Assembly (NCBI GenBank): GCA_013204155.1
Contig: JABMOK010000186.1
Location: forward strand, 1 to 64,000
DNA from: Pseudohongiella sp.
GTDB lineage: Bacteria > Pseudomonadota > Gammaproteobacteria > Pseudomonadales > Pseudohongiellaceae
Length of the DNA stretch: 64,000 bases
Reading direction: 5' to 3'
Both the position numbers and the translations under genes were made by a program. A model generated the notes under the pieces. That model saw only the letters and a program-made list of their open reading frames with translations, had not been told where the DNA came from and searched no databases. This document shows positions 25,203 to 34,477 of this stretch, in pieces (the stretch's first letter is position 1; each line of letters opens with the position of its first letter).

Positions 25203-26768
25203 CTAGCGTTGCAACTCGCCGTTGGCCTGGATTAAGAACGGGCCGGGTGTCTCATAACTCTTTTCGAGTAAGCTGCAAAGTTCTTCCGCCGTATCAGCTG
25301 TGGCGCCGGGAACGCCAAAACTCTTCGCCATGTCTACCCAGTTAATCTCAGGATTACCAATATCAAACAGGCTGGCAGCGATTTCGCCTACGTCTGTTAC
25401 GCCGAGCCGTGCATATTCAACATTCAGAATATTGTAAGAGCGATTGGCAAAGATAACCGTTGTGATATTGAGTCCTTCCCGGGCCTGAGTCCAGAAGCTC
25501 TGGTTGGTATAGGCGGCTCCACCATCACCGAGCATAGCCAGCACCGGCCTGTCCGGGCAGGCGAGCGCGGCGCCGGTTGCGCAGGGTCCGCCCTGCCCGA
25601 TGGCGCCGCCAGTAAGGCTTAGCCAGGAGTTCGTCGCCGAATTCTGGCAGTAAGGATGAGCGGCATTGCCGCCACCGGAGTCTGTCGCTACGATTACGTT
25701 ATCGGGCATGGTTGCCGCAACCGATTGAATGATGGATCGGGTGTCTAATTCGCCATGGGGTTTTCCAATCTCGACTTTTTCGAATTGGGTAATGGCTGCA
25801 TTTTCCGCGCCCAGTCTCTCGGCAAGCCTTGCCAGAGCATCGATGGCGTCTTCTTCGATATAGCTCAGTCTGCTTACCTTGCAGCCTTGCGGAATCAATT
25901 GTCCAGGGACACCTTGATAGGCAAAGAAGCTGGCCGGGACTTGACCGCCTACGATAATGAGATTTTCGATACCTTCCAGAGTTTTCAAAACTTGCTCAGG
26001 AAAATAGGGCAATCTTTCGACAGCGACGCAGCCCGGACCTCCATCCACTCTGCCGGGAAAAGTGCCAGTCATTAGCCGGCAACCGGTTTTGCTGGCAATC
26101 TTGCTGGCGTAAGCCAGTGCAGCCGGCTCGGTGGCATGATGCTCCAATAACAGCATGTTGTTGCCGCCTTTCTGCAGTAAGGGAGCAATCCTCTGTATTA
26201 CCTGCTCGTCGATCTTGCATCGTGTTGGGATGGGATTTGGTGCTGCCGGACCTGAACTGTTACCCCAGGCGGCGTCGGCACCCATAATCAAGGTAGCTAT
26301 CTGGCCAGTTGAGCCTGGGCTTTGTCGTAAACTTGCGGTGTAGGCATCGGCGCCATCTTGCGCCAGGGTAGCATTAGTGCTGCTGGATTTAATCCAGCAG
26401 GAAAAATTCCGTGCCAGAGTCTCTATATCTGATGTTAAGGGGGCATCGAAACCGAGGTGAAAATTGGGATGATTGCCAACAATATTAATCATTGGCGAAT
26501 TCGCACGACGAGCGTTGTGTAAATTCGCAATGCCGTTCGCCAGGCCGGGGCCCAGATGAAGCAAGGTGGCAGCCGGCTTGCCAGTCATTCTGGCATAGCC
26601 ATCGGCAGCGCCGGTGCAAACACCTTCAAACAGTGCCAGTACTGATTTAATACGTGGAACACTATCGAGCGCTTGTACCAGATGCATTTCCGAAGTGCCA
26701 GGATTGGCGAAGCACAGTTCAACTCCACAATCCGCCAGAGTCTCGATTAATGCCGTTGCACCATTCAT
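25203..26768 (-). CDS. Acetolactate synthase-like ThDP-dependent enzyme
   Basis: A 521-residue thiamine-diphosphate enzyme of the large-subunit acetolactate synthase/benzoylformate decarboxylase group. The N-terminal domain has the catalytic-type Glu in ALFEGVCTGAADGYAR, and the C-terminal domain has the ThDP/Mg motif LGDGGAAYTNQSFW through to NRSYN. No regulatory subunit lies nearby, so a catabolic decarboxylase or carboligase is more likely than branched-chain biosynthesis. I choose ATG 26768 because AAGGAG lies 9 nt upstream; a GTG six codons earlier overlaps that site. Confidence 0.87.
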   Translation of the reverse strand: MNGATALIETLADCGVELCFANPGTSEMHLVQALDSVPRIKSVLALFEGVCTGAADGYARMTGKPAATLLHLGPGLANGIANLHNARRANSPMINIVGNHPNFHLGFDAPLTSDIETLARNFSCWIKSSSTNATLAQDGADAYTASLRQSPGSTGQIATLIMGADAAWGNSSGPAAPNPIPTRCKIDEQVIQRIAPLLQKGGNNMLLLEHHATEPAALAYASKIASKTGCRLMTGTFPGRVDGGPGCVAVERLPYFPEQVLKTLEGIENLIIVGGQVPASFFAYQGVPGQLIPQGCKVSRLSYIEEDAIDALARLAERLGAENAAITQFEKVEIGKPHGELDTRSIIQSVAATMPDNVIVATDSGGGNAAHPYCQNSATNSWLSLTGGAIGQGGPCATGAALACPDRPVLAMLGDGGAAYTNQSFWTQAREGLNITTVIFANRSYNILNVEYARLGVTDVGEIAASLFDIGNPEINWVDMAKSFGVPGATADTAEELCSLLEKSYETPGPFLIQANGELQR

Positions 26769-26930
26769 GTTATTGTTCTCCTTCACCTTGCTAGGTAAAT
26801 CAATGCCAGTTATCGCTTGTCGGTTATGTTATCGAATACTTATGTTGTCGAATGTTTATGCTGTTGAAACGCCGGTTATCATAGCATTTAAATGTTTAAA
26901 GGCCGTTAAACGCAATCATCAAATTCATCG

Positions 26931-27914
26931 CTAAGTTTCCTCGAGATCAAGCGAGATCATATGAGACTCGGCGTAACGGTCACCAAGTACGTTATCACGG
27001 CTAAATATTTCTCCTGCCCGTTGTAAGTCTTCATCGCTGATAGACAATTCTGCCGCCGCGGCGTTCTCCTCCACATAACTAACATGCTTGGTGCCTGGAA
27101 TAGGGACAAAGTTTGAGTCCTGAGCCAACACCCAGGCCAACGCCAATTGTGCTGGCGTGCACTCATTGTCCCTGGCGATTTCCTCGAATTGCTGTAGCAG
27201 GCCCAGATTGTGTTGAAAATTATCGCCGATAAATCGAGGCATAGTCTGTCGCATATCATCCGCGCCCAGCGCGGACATATCCGTGACCGCTCCGGTTAGA
27301 AAGGCACGCCCCAGCGGGCTGAATGGCACGAAGCCAATACCGAGCTCTGCACAGCAATCGAATACTTTGTCTTGTGGTTCCCGCGTCCAGAGAGAATATT
27401 CAGATTGGACGGCGCAAATTGGGTGTTCCCTGTGGGCTCTTCGAATTGTGCTTGAGGAGCATTCCGACAAACCGATGTAACGAATTTTTCCGGATTTAAC
27501 AAAATCGGCCAATGCGCCAACACTGTCTTCAATAGGCACATTGAAATCACGACGATGCAGATAGTAGAGATCGATAACGTCGGTATTAAGCCGGCGTAAG
27601 CTTTCCTCGCAGGTTTTCTTGATATTTTCTGGCGAGCAATCCACCACTCTCGCGCCGTCCTTGTTGACGATGCCGCATTTACTGGCGAGGATGAATTCAT
27701 TTCGTCTTGTTGGTAAAACCTCCCCAATAAGCGTTTCGTTATGACCCATGCCGTACAGGCTGGCGGTATCCAGGAAGGTATAGCCGATATCGAGAGCGCG
27801 ATGCAGGGTACGTTCTGACTCCTGTCGGTTGGCTTCACCATAGGACTGAGACATGCTCATGCAGCCCAGCCCCAGCGCCGAAACCCTTAGTTCACCCAGC
27901 TGACGTTGTTTCAT
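26931..27914 (-). CDS. Aldo/keto reductase
   Basis: A 327-residue NADPH-dependent aldo/keto reductase. The tetrad is visible as Asp and Tyr in FLDTASLYG, Lys in LASKCG and His in LYYLHRRD. The C-terminal IPGTKHVSYVEENAAA is the usual cofactor-binding region. The closest bacterial types are YajO/IolS-like reductases of broad aldehyde specificity. It is monocistronic by position, with a 160-bp gap to the ThDP gene. Confidence 0.92.
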   Translation of the reverse strand: MKQRQLGELRVSALGLGCMSMSQSYGEANRQESERTLHRALDIGYTFLDTASLYGMGHNETLIGEVLPTRRNEFILASKCGIVNKDGARVVDCSPENIKKTCEESLRRLNTDVIDLYYLHRRDFNVPIEDSVGALADFVKSGKIRYIGLSECSSSTIRRAHREHPICAVQSEYSLWTREPQDKVFDCCAELGIGFVPFSPLGRAFLTGAVTDMSALGADDMRQTMPRFIGDNFQHNLGLLQQFEEIARDNECTPAQLALAWVLAQDSNFVPIPGTKHVSYVEENAAAAELSISDEDLQRAGEIFSRDNVLGDRYAESHMISLDLEET

Positions 27915-28680
27915 GCTAATTCTCTTGTAGGCATTGCTTGGTGGCCCGCTTCACAATCAATAGTGCTTCGCAAGCACTGCTTGAGCCCGGAGCCGCGCCT
28001 GATCTTAGCATGAAAGCGTTATTGCGCCGAAGCGGGGGAATGTGCTCGCCTGTTTCGGCTGCCAAATCTTCATCATCCTGTGCATTCACGCGTTCGTTCA
28101 GATTCCATTCAGGCAACAGTGGTTAATCTCTGTTCCATCGCGGAAACGCTATAGCAGCAGGCAAACCTCGCAACACCCGTTTTACTCTCGCCCATTGCTT
28201 CAGCCCAATTACCGCAAATCCTCACTTCGATCATGGCGGTTAGAGAGTGGGGATTTTTTATGCCTGACGATTAGGTATTTCAGCAAAATTCGACAGATTA
28301 TTCAGCCTGGGCTGTTTCCGGACATTACTGAGCTGGTGGAGACGAAAGCGGTGAAGGGTGGCGAGCTGCGGGATGCAGGTAGAACATTTGCTCCATGCAA
28401 TTTCTGTATTCCCGCCATCCATGGCGCTCAGCTGCCGAGGCCGGGCCTACAGGAGTTTCATCCATTGGCTTCTGATTAAGGCGGCTTGCTTGCAGGCTTC
28501 CGCTGGCTGAATGGCCTTTGCTCACGGGTTCTCTATCGCATAGTTATGCTTCCTCCTCCCTCGTCAGAGATGTCAGTATCGAAATTTCAATTGAGAAAAA
28601 GTTCTGATCGTGGGTAAATATTTGTTAGGATTACGGAATAATTTTCTTAATAAGAATAAATCAAAGCTATTCAGGGAATC
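27915..28680. other. Long gene-poor region of unclear content
   Basis: A 766-bp gap between divergent genes. A perfect small hairpin, AGTGCTT-CGC-AAGCACT, is at 27962-27978. Overlapping weak reading frames on both strands between about 28040 and 28525 show no family resemblance and are broken, so they may be a decayed gene. The last 100 bp before 28681 are AT-rich and probably hold the promoter of the DUF4105 gene. Confidence 0.4.
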
Positions 28681-30066
28681 ATGATTTTTACCAACTTTAG
28701 GTTTTCCAACTTGCCAGGTCGAAGTGGGGCAGTCCTTCGTTATTTGTTGTTGGTGATAATGAGCTTTCTGCTGCTCTCCCCACGCCTGGTGGCATTGGAA
28801 TCTATCGGTTCCCCGGATCAGTATCCGCTACCTGCCGATATGAGTGGCGTGCATTTCTATCTGATCACCATCGATGTCGGCGATAAGGTGTGGGATAACT
28901 TTGGTCATACCGCGCTGCGCGTTTTTGATGAGGGCAGCAATACGGATGTGATTTTTAACTGGGGAGGATTTGAACTAAGCGGAGGGGTGGTTTCTTTTTC
29001 CTACAATTTTTTCAAAGGAATAATGGACTATCGCCTCGCTACCAATACCCCCAGTCAGGAATTCGCTACGTATCGCTCCCAGCAGCGAACACTATGGCAG
29101 GATCAGATAAATCTCACAAATCCACAAAAAGAAATATTGTATCGCCGGCTGTTATGGAATCTGGAGCCAGCAAATATTTTTTACCCCTATCACTACTTCT
29201 TTGACAACTGCACCACGCGCGTTCGCGATTATCTCGATGAAGCCCTCTCAGGAAGAATAGCCGCATCGAATACAGGCGTTACCGAAAACACTTTCCGGGA
29301 TCAAGTTCAAGAACATTATGAATCCGTGTCCGCGGTGGCTTTTTCTCTCGATATTCTAATGAATAGCAATATTGATCGGCCGATCAGCGAATGGGAAGAA
29401 ATGTTTCTGCCATTAAGCTTGCGAGATAGACTCTTGCAAATCGAATCTGATGTTGCAGAGAATGGTGAGCGACAGATGCTGTTGTCAGATTCACAGCTAA
29501 TAATGGAATTTCCTCCACCGGCAATCGAGACAGACGCTTATCAGGTAGCTTCGATTTCCTTGTTAGTGCCGGTTTTGTTTTTATTCTTGATGCTGAAGAC
29601 AATCCCCATGTCCTATTTTGCTACGCATTCTCGATTAGGGCTTAAAGTAGCGGGGTTAAATTTTCGGCTGATGGGTTTTCTTGGTTTGATAACAGCCTTG
29701 TTTAGCGGTATTTATGGCTTGCTGATGTTGGGGAGTTGGTTCGTATCTGATCATCTGGATCTGCATCATAATGTCAACCTGTTGCTATTCTGGCCAACTG
29801 ATTTGCTGGGTATTCTGCTGGCTTTGCGTTGGTTAATTTTTTGTAAACCCTGGCCAATGACACATAATAGTACGCCTTTTATTAACTACTATTTAATGGC
29901 GCATGTGATTGGCATGTTCGCCTATGTCGGGATTACCTTCATGGAGCTAGCAGAGCAATTTACTCTGGGTATTGCTTTGTATGTTGTGCCGGGGTTTTTC
30001 TTGTTCACAATACTCATATGGCTGGTAGGGTTTGAGCCGGCGAAACCAAGAATTGTGTTTTTCTGA
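28681..30066 (+). CDS. Lnb/DUF4105 domain membrane protein
   Basis: A 461-residue protein with an N-terminal signal/anchor (about residues 18-38), a periplasmic DUF4105 domain (about 50-285) and four to five C-terminal membrane segments. Conserved residues are GHTALRVFD and the block YHYFFDNCTTRVRDYLD, whose Cys with the His suggests a papain/NlpC-like catalytic pair. The domain is named after the Lnb lipoprotein N-acyl transferase of Firmicutes, so envelope lipoprotein or lipid acyl transfer is possible; this is inferred from the family name. It is followed by a bidirectional terminator. Confidence 0.8.
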   Translation: MIFTNFRFSNLPGRSGAVLRYLLLVIMSFLLLSPRLVALESIGSPDQYPLPADMSGVHFYLITIDVGDKVWDNFGHTALRVFDEGSNTDVIFNWGGFELSGGVVSFSYNFFKGIMDYRLATNTPSQEFATYRSQQRTLWQDQINLTNPQKEILYRRLLWNLEPANIFYPYHYFFDNCTTRVRDYLDEALSGRIAASNTGVTENTFRDQVQEHYESVSAVAFSLDILMNSNIDRPISEWEEMFLPLSLRDRLLQIESDVAENGERQMLLSDSQLIMEFPPPAIETDAYQVASISLLVPVLFLFLMLKTIPMSYFATHSRLGLKVAGLNFRLMGFLGLITALFSGIYGLLMLGSWFVSDHLDLHHNVNLLLFWPTDLLGILLALRWLIFCKPWPMTHNSTPFINYYLMAHVIGMFAYVGITFMELAEQFTLGIALYVVPGFFLFTILIWLVGFEPAKPRIVFF

Positions 30067-30247
30067 ATCTGCCGCGCGGCTCAAACTTTGTCGCAGTGCA
30101 GCCCCGAAGAAGCCAGAGCCATCGGGAGGGAACGAGGTAATCCTTTTGTCTCTGTTGGCATAATTGCCTTGCAGGGGATAGAAGTGGAACTTCGACAGGC
30201 CTTGTGCCCGCTTGGGTAATCGGGGATTAAAACTGGCGCAAAAAAAA

Positions 30248-30270
30248 AGGCCGAATCAAAAATTCGGCCT
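30248..30270. terminator. Bidirectional terminator
   Basis: AGGCCGAAT and ATTCGGCCT form a perfect 9-bp stem around CAAAA. An A-run precedes it, so it terminates well in the minus direction (the pal-like gene) and can serve the convergent DUF4105 gene. Confidence 0.75.
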
Positions 30271-30294
30271 AACTTCCAAACTGCTTTAATTCTT

Positions 30295-30355
30295 ACTGCG
30301 ATCGATTTTTACTACAATTGATTTTTACTACAATTGATTCTTACTACAATCAATT
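30295..30355. repeat. 16-bp tandem array, about 4 copies
   Basis: ACTACAATTGATTTTT repeats with small changes in four contiguous units, ending 8 bp before the stop codon of the Pal-like gene. Each unit contains a short ATTGAT/ATCAAT-like element. Confidence 0.88.
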
Positions 30356-30362
30356 GGGCGCG

Positions 30363-30902
30363 TTAAGGGCTTACGATCTGAACGCGGCGATTTGCCTGGT
30401 AGGCCGCTTCGCTCTGGCCACGCTCGGCGGGTCGTTCTTCGCCGTAGCTGACTGTTTCTATTTGTCTGCGGGCAACGCCATTTACGATTAGATAATTTTC
30501 GATGCCTTCGGCGCGACGCTCACCCAATGCCAGATTATATTCGCGAGTGCCGCGTTCGTCGGCATGACCCTCGAGTCGAATACGCTTGCTGGGATTGGCG
30601 GCCAGATCTTTGGCGTGAACAGTCAGGACGTCGCGATCTGCTGGTCGAAATTCAGATACATCAAAATCGAAATAGAATACGGTGGTGCTCAGGGCGGCCT
30701 GGGTCATTCTCTCTTCAGCCGCGGCAGCGCGCGCCGCCGCTTCAGCGGCCAACTCTTGAGTGCGACGCGTTGTGGCATCTATACCGGATTCGGCCGCAGC
30801 GGAGGGTACTGCTTCGGCTTCCTCGCTGGTGGAGCTACAGGCGACAACACTAACTAGGGTAAAAATAAGTAAGGCCAATTTGGTGGATTGAATGATTTTC
30901 AT
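30363..30902 (-). CDS. OmpA-family peptidoglycan-associated lipoprotein (Pal-like)
   Basis: A 179-residue outer-membrane lipoprotein. The lipobox VVAC is near residue 21, an Ala/Glu-rich coiled segment spans about 45-70, and the C-terminal OmpA domain contains YFDFDVSEFRPAD and GHADERGTREYNLALGERRA, whose Asp and Arg bind diaminopimelate of peptidoglycan. AGGAG precedes the ATG at 30902; a longer frame to 30974 is unlikely. No tolB or ybgF is adjacent, so it may be a second, stand-alone Pal. Confidence 0.9.
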   Translation of the reverse strand: MKIIQSTKLALLIFTLVSVVACSSTSEEAEAVPSAAAESGIDATTRRTQELAAEAAARAAAAEERMTQAALSTTVFYFDFDVSEFRPADRDVLTVHAKDLAANPSKRIRLEGHADERGTREYNLALGERRAEGIENYLIVNGVARRQIETVSYGEERPAERGQSEAAYQANRRVQIVSP

Positions 30903-31058
30903 GATAGCTCCTGGGAACTTGTTTGTTGCGAAAATTGTTTGAAAATACAGTATGTTAAAAAGTTTGCGAAGCATACCGTATTTATCGGGGCAAATCTATC
31001 GAGTGGGCAACAATTGCTGCATCGATTAGTGTTTTATTTAACTGAATAGTCCACTTAA

Positions 31059-31072
31059 TTGAGCTATATCAA
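31059..31072. promoter_or_regulatory. FNR/Anr-type box (one mismatch)
   Basis: TTGAG-CTAT-ATCAA differs from TTGAT-N4-ATCAA at one core position. It lies between the divergent Pal-like gene and the acyl-CoA dehydrogenase gene, more than 150 bp from either start. The rest of the 30903-31257 gap shows no gene. Confidence 0.35.
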
Positions 31073-31257
31073 TTCACCTCGGCCGGGAGCATCCGCCGAA
31101 CAGTCGCTCGATTTTTGCTTATCAATACCCCTTATTAGTGATAGTCTTTGCAAGCCTTTTAATTCAGTGTAAAACCTTTCCTGCCAGACAACATCAGGTG
31201 TACAGGGTCGGAACAGCAATACCGCCGGTAACAAATTCGGCTTTGAGGAGATTCCCA

Positions 31258-32457
31258 GTGAACGCAGATTTTACTGCCGAAGAACAGACTTTTCAGGACC
31301 AAGTAAGAACATTCCTGCAAAATGACTTTCCTGCCGAATTGCGCAAGAAGGTGGATGCGGGCATCCGCTTAAGCAAGGAAGAATTGGTGCGCTGGCAGAA
31401 AATTCTCTACAAAAAGGGTTGGGCTGCGCCAAACTGGCCGGTTGAATACGGTGGCACCGGCTGGAGTCCGACGCAGAAATACATATTTGCCACCGAGATG
31501 GGATTAATCGGCGCACCAGAACCGGTGCCGTTTGGTATGAAGATGGTCGCGCCGGTAATCATGGCTTACGGTTCGGATGAACAAAAACAGCGATTTCTTC
31601 CGGATATTATTCAGAGTAATGTCTGGTGGTGTCAGGGTTATTCTGAACCCAACGCCGGTTCTGATCTTGCCTAACTCAAGACCTCGGCGGTCAGAGACGG
31701 TGATGAGTACGTGGTTAATGGCAGTAAAACCTGGAATACCTACGGACAATATGCCGATTGGATCTTCTGCCTGGTGCGCACTGATAACAGTGTCAAAAAG
31801 CAGGAAGGTATCAGCTTTCTGCTAATCGATATGAAATCGCCAGGTATAACACTGAAGCCGATAGTGCTTCTCGATGGCCACGCGGAAGTCAATGAAGTGT
31901 TTTTCGATGATGTGCGAGTGCCGGTAAACAACCTTATTGGAGAGGAAAACAAAGGATGGACCTACGCCAAGGTGCTGCTTACCCATGAGCGTACAAATAT
32001 ATCGGGTGTGCCCAGAGGCAAGCGTCGCCTGGCGGCGTTGAAGAAAACCGCCGGCGAAACGGCAGATGGTTTTGGCAGTAATATGATGGAAAACGCCATG
32101 TTCAGGCATAAGCTGGCTGAAATTGAAATTGAATTACAGGCGCTTGAATATTCTGAACTGCGCACCTTGGCGGCGTTGAGTGTTGGCAAGGCGCCGGGAC
32201 CAGAATCCTCTATCTTGAAAATTGTCGGTACAGAACTGGCGCAAAAAATGGATGAGTTATTCGTTGAGCTTGCTGGTTACAATTGTCTGCCCTTCGTGCC
32301 GGAACAATTCGAGGACGGCTTTCAAGGGGAGCCAATAGGCCCCGGTAACTCTGCGGCGGCCGCTCTGACATATTTTAATAATCGTAAGCTTTCCATATTT
32401 GGTGGTTCTAACGAGATTCAACGCAATATTATAAGCAAAGCGGTCTTGGGCTTATAA
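31258..32457 (+). pseudogene. Acyl-CoA dehydrogenase interrupted by an in-frame TAA
   Basis: One frame of 399 codons encodes a complete acyl-CoA dehydrogenase except for TAA at 31672-31674 (codon 139), reading SEPNAGSDLA-stop-LKTSAVRDGD. The paralogue at 56339 has Ser at this place (GSDLASLGT), so TCA to TAA is the simplest explanation. The GTG start has a perfect GAGGAG 7 nt upstream. Everything downstream is intact up to GGSNEIQRNII, where the position of the classic YEGT glutamate is Phe. It may be a recent nonsense mutation or a sequencing error. It heads the acyl-CoA gene run. Confidence 0.82.
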
Positions 32458-32530
32458 ATCGGCGCTGTAAATCAGCCCCCGGGCATTCCTGAAAACGACA
32501 AGCGTTACAATTATATCAAGAGGTTTAACA

Positions 32531-33664
32531 GTGGATTTTTCTCATACAGAAGAACAGCAAATGCTACAGGAAAGTGTGCAAAAGTTTGTTCAAAAAAGTT
32601 ATGACTTTGACACTCGCAATCAAATTATCGCTAGTGAAAAAGGCTACAGCGAAGAAAACTGGCAGTTATTTGCCGAATTAGGCTGGCTGACAGTGCCATT
32701 CGATGAAGAAGACGGTGGATTCGGTGGTTCGGTGGTCGATTTGATTGTGATGATGGAAGAATTCGGTAAAGCCATGCTGGTTGAGCCATTTACGCCAACT
32801 ACGGTTATCGGCGGCGGATTGATCAGCGCACTGGGTAGTGCAGAACAAAAAGCAGAGTTGTTGCCAAAGATCATGGAAGGGACGTTGCAGCTGGCCTGTG
32901 CTTACGCCGAAGCCGGCAGTCGTTATAATCTGGCGAGTACAAAAACAAGCGCCGAGCTCAAGGGTGATTCGGTAACCCTGAATGGAAGCAAGATTGCCGT
33001 GCTTAATGGATCCAACGCGCAGAAAATTCTTGTCGTCGCGCGTGAATCAGGCGCCGAAACGGCGCGCGAGGGTGTTTCAGTTTTCATCGTGGATACAGAG
33101 GCGGCCGGGGTATCCATTCGAGCCTATACCAATGTCGATGGCAAGAAAGCGGCTGAAATTAGTCTGCAGGATGTTACCGTTGCGGCAAGTGCCAGATTGG
33201 GTGCTGCAGGCGCCGCCCTGACGGCACTGGAAGCTGTCATCGATCGGGCTACGGTATGCGCATCGGCGGAAGCCGTGGGGGCCATGGAATCCTTGCTACA
33301 AAAGACAGTGGAATACAGCAAAATCCGTAAGCAATTTGGAACTGCCATTGGCACATTTCAGGCGCTACAACATCGAATGGCTGATATGTTCATCGAATGC
33401 CAATTGGCTCGATCTATTGTTATCAGGGCAGCGATGAAACTCGACAGTGCTGAAGAGGCTGTGGAGAAAGCGAAGGCTGTATCGGCGGCCAAGAGTCGGG
33501 TAGGCAAAGCGATTCGAAAAGTCGGTCAGGAGGCAATTCAGATTCATGGCGGTATTGGGATGACAGAGGAGTTGGATGTCGGACATCTATTCAAGCGCAT
33601 TACCGCCCTGGATCTTATGTTTGGCAATGGCGACTATCATACTGAACGTTTTGCTGCCCTTTAG
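32531..33664 (+). CDS. Acyl-CoA dehydrogenase (second subunit type)
   Basis: A 377-residue FAD enzyme starting at GTG 32531 with AGAGG upstream. The N-terminal helical domain, the middle beta domain (LACAYAEAGSRYNLAST) and the C-terminal helices (RKQFGTAIGTFQALQHRMADMF, IQIHGGIGMTEELDVGHLFKR) are present. This divergent type usually pairs with a second acyl-CoA dehydrogenase, here the interrupted gene 74 bp upstream, to form a heteromeric enzyme; the same pairing recurs at 56.3-58.8 kb. The partner's lesion would then affect the complex. Confidence 0.88.
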   Translation: MDFSHTEEQQMLQESVQKFVQKSYDFDTRNQIIASEKGYSEENWQLFAELGWLTVPFDEEDGGFGGSVVDLIVMMEEFGKAMLVEPFTPTTVIGGGLISALGSAEQKAELLPKIMEGTLQLACAYAEAGSRYNLASTKTSAELKGDSVTLNGSKIAVLNGSNAQKILVVARESGAETAREGVSVFIVDTEAAGVSIRAYTNVDGKKAAEISLQDVTVAASARLGAAGAALTALEAVIDRATVCASAEAVGAMESLLQKTVEYSKIRKQFGTAIGTFQALQHRMADMFIECQLARSIVIRAAMKLDSAEEAVEKAKAVSAAKSRVGKAIRKVGQEAIQIHGGIGMTEELDVGHLFKRITALDLMFGNGDYHTERFAAL

Positions 33665-33744
33665 GTCATGGAATTGATCTGCGCTATCGATTCTGGATTC
33701 CAGCTTGTTAGTGGTTCAATGCTAAAAACTCGCGGCTCAATTCT

Positions 33745-34455
33745 ATGAGTGAACTGATATTCATTCGTCATGGGCAAGCCTCATTCGGCGAAGCATCCTA
33801 TGATAAGCTGAGCGAGAAAGGTGTCGAGCAGGTTCGGATTCTGGCTCAGCACTGGCAGGAAACTGGCGAGCGATTTGACTGTATATACAGTGGAAATCTA
33901 TTGCGCCAGAAAGAAACGGCCAGGGAATTACTCTGTCTGGTAAAAGATAGCCCTCAGCAAGTCACCGAAAATGCATCTTTCAACGAATACAACGCCGAAC
34001 CACTGATGCGGATATACTTGCGCGATCATGGTGCGCGAGAAGGATTAGATCCCGTCGATAGAAAGCATTGGAAGGATGAAAAAAAATTCCAGCAAATTAT
34101 TGAAGCGGCCACAATGAAATGGATTCGTGGTGAATTAGAGCCGCAAGCACAGGATGAAGGTTTCGAGAGTTGGGCTGACTTCCAGTGTAGAGTGCATTTG
34201 GCAATTGATGAAATCATGGCAAGGCACAGTAGCAACGCCAAGGTGCTTATTTCTACTTCGGGCGGTGTCGTTGCCACGGCAATGCAAAGAGTATTACAAT
34301 TTCCGGACGAACAGGTGATTCGTACAAATTGGATGGTGCACAATAGTTCTGTAACGCGAGTAAAATACGGCCAAGGCAAGCTTTCACTCACCCTGTTTAA
34401 TAATTTAGCGCATCTGGAGCGACCGGGTTTGCAGCATATGATCACTTTTCGATGA
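33745..34455 (+). CDS. Histidine phosphatase (phosphoglycerate mutase-like)
   Basis: A 236-residue histidine phosphatase. The catalytic RHGQ is at residues 8-11, the second Arg lies in SGNLLRQKETA, and the C-terminal STSGGVVATAM replaces the usual GHG-type motif, with Ser/Gly in place of His. It lies in the acyl-CoA gene run, just upstream of an APH-type kinase (22-bp gap). A kinase and a phosphatase side by side suggest handling of one phosphorylated metabolite. Confidence 0.84.
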   Translation: MSELIFIRHGQASFGEASYDKLSEKGVEQVRILAQHWQETGERFDCIYSGNLLRQKETARELLCLVKDSPQQVTENASFNEYNAEPLMRIYLRDHGAREGLDPVDRKHWKDEKKFQQIIEAATMKWIRGELEPQAQDEGFESWADFQCRVHLAIDEIMARHSSNAKVLISTSGGVVATAMQRVLQFPDEQVIRTNWMVHNSSVTRVKYGQGKLSLTLFNNLAHLERPGLQHMITFR

Positions 34456-34477
34456 GGCGTCCCTGCGGGAATCAGTT

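Noticed and set aside
24864..25345. Short open reading frames across the hairpin region and the ThDP gene end
   Set aside because: They follow the hairpin arms or run antisense to the ThDP gene, have no recognisable domain or ribosome-binding site, and differ in frame between the two copies.
31669..31677. Selenocysteine or programmed recoding at the stop codon in the acyl-CoA dehydrogenase, given the SelD fusion in the window
   Set aside because: The codon is TAA, not TGA, and acyl-CoA dehydrogenases have no selenocysteine position here; a point mutation from TCA is simpler.
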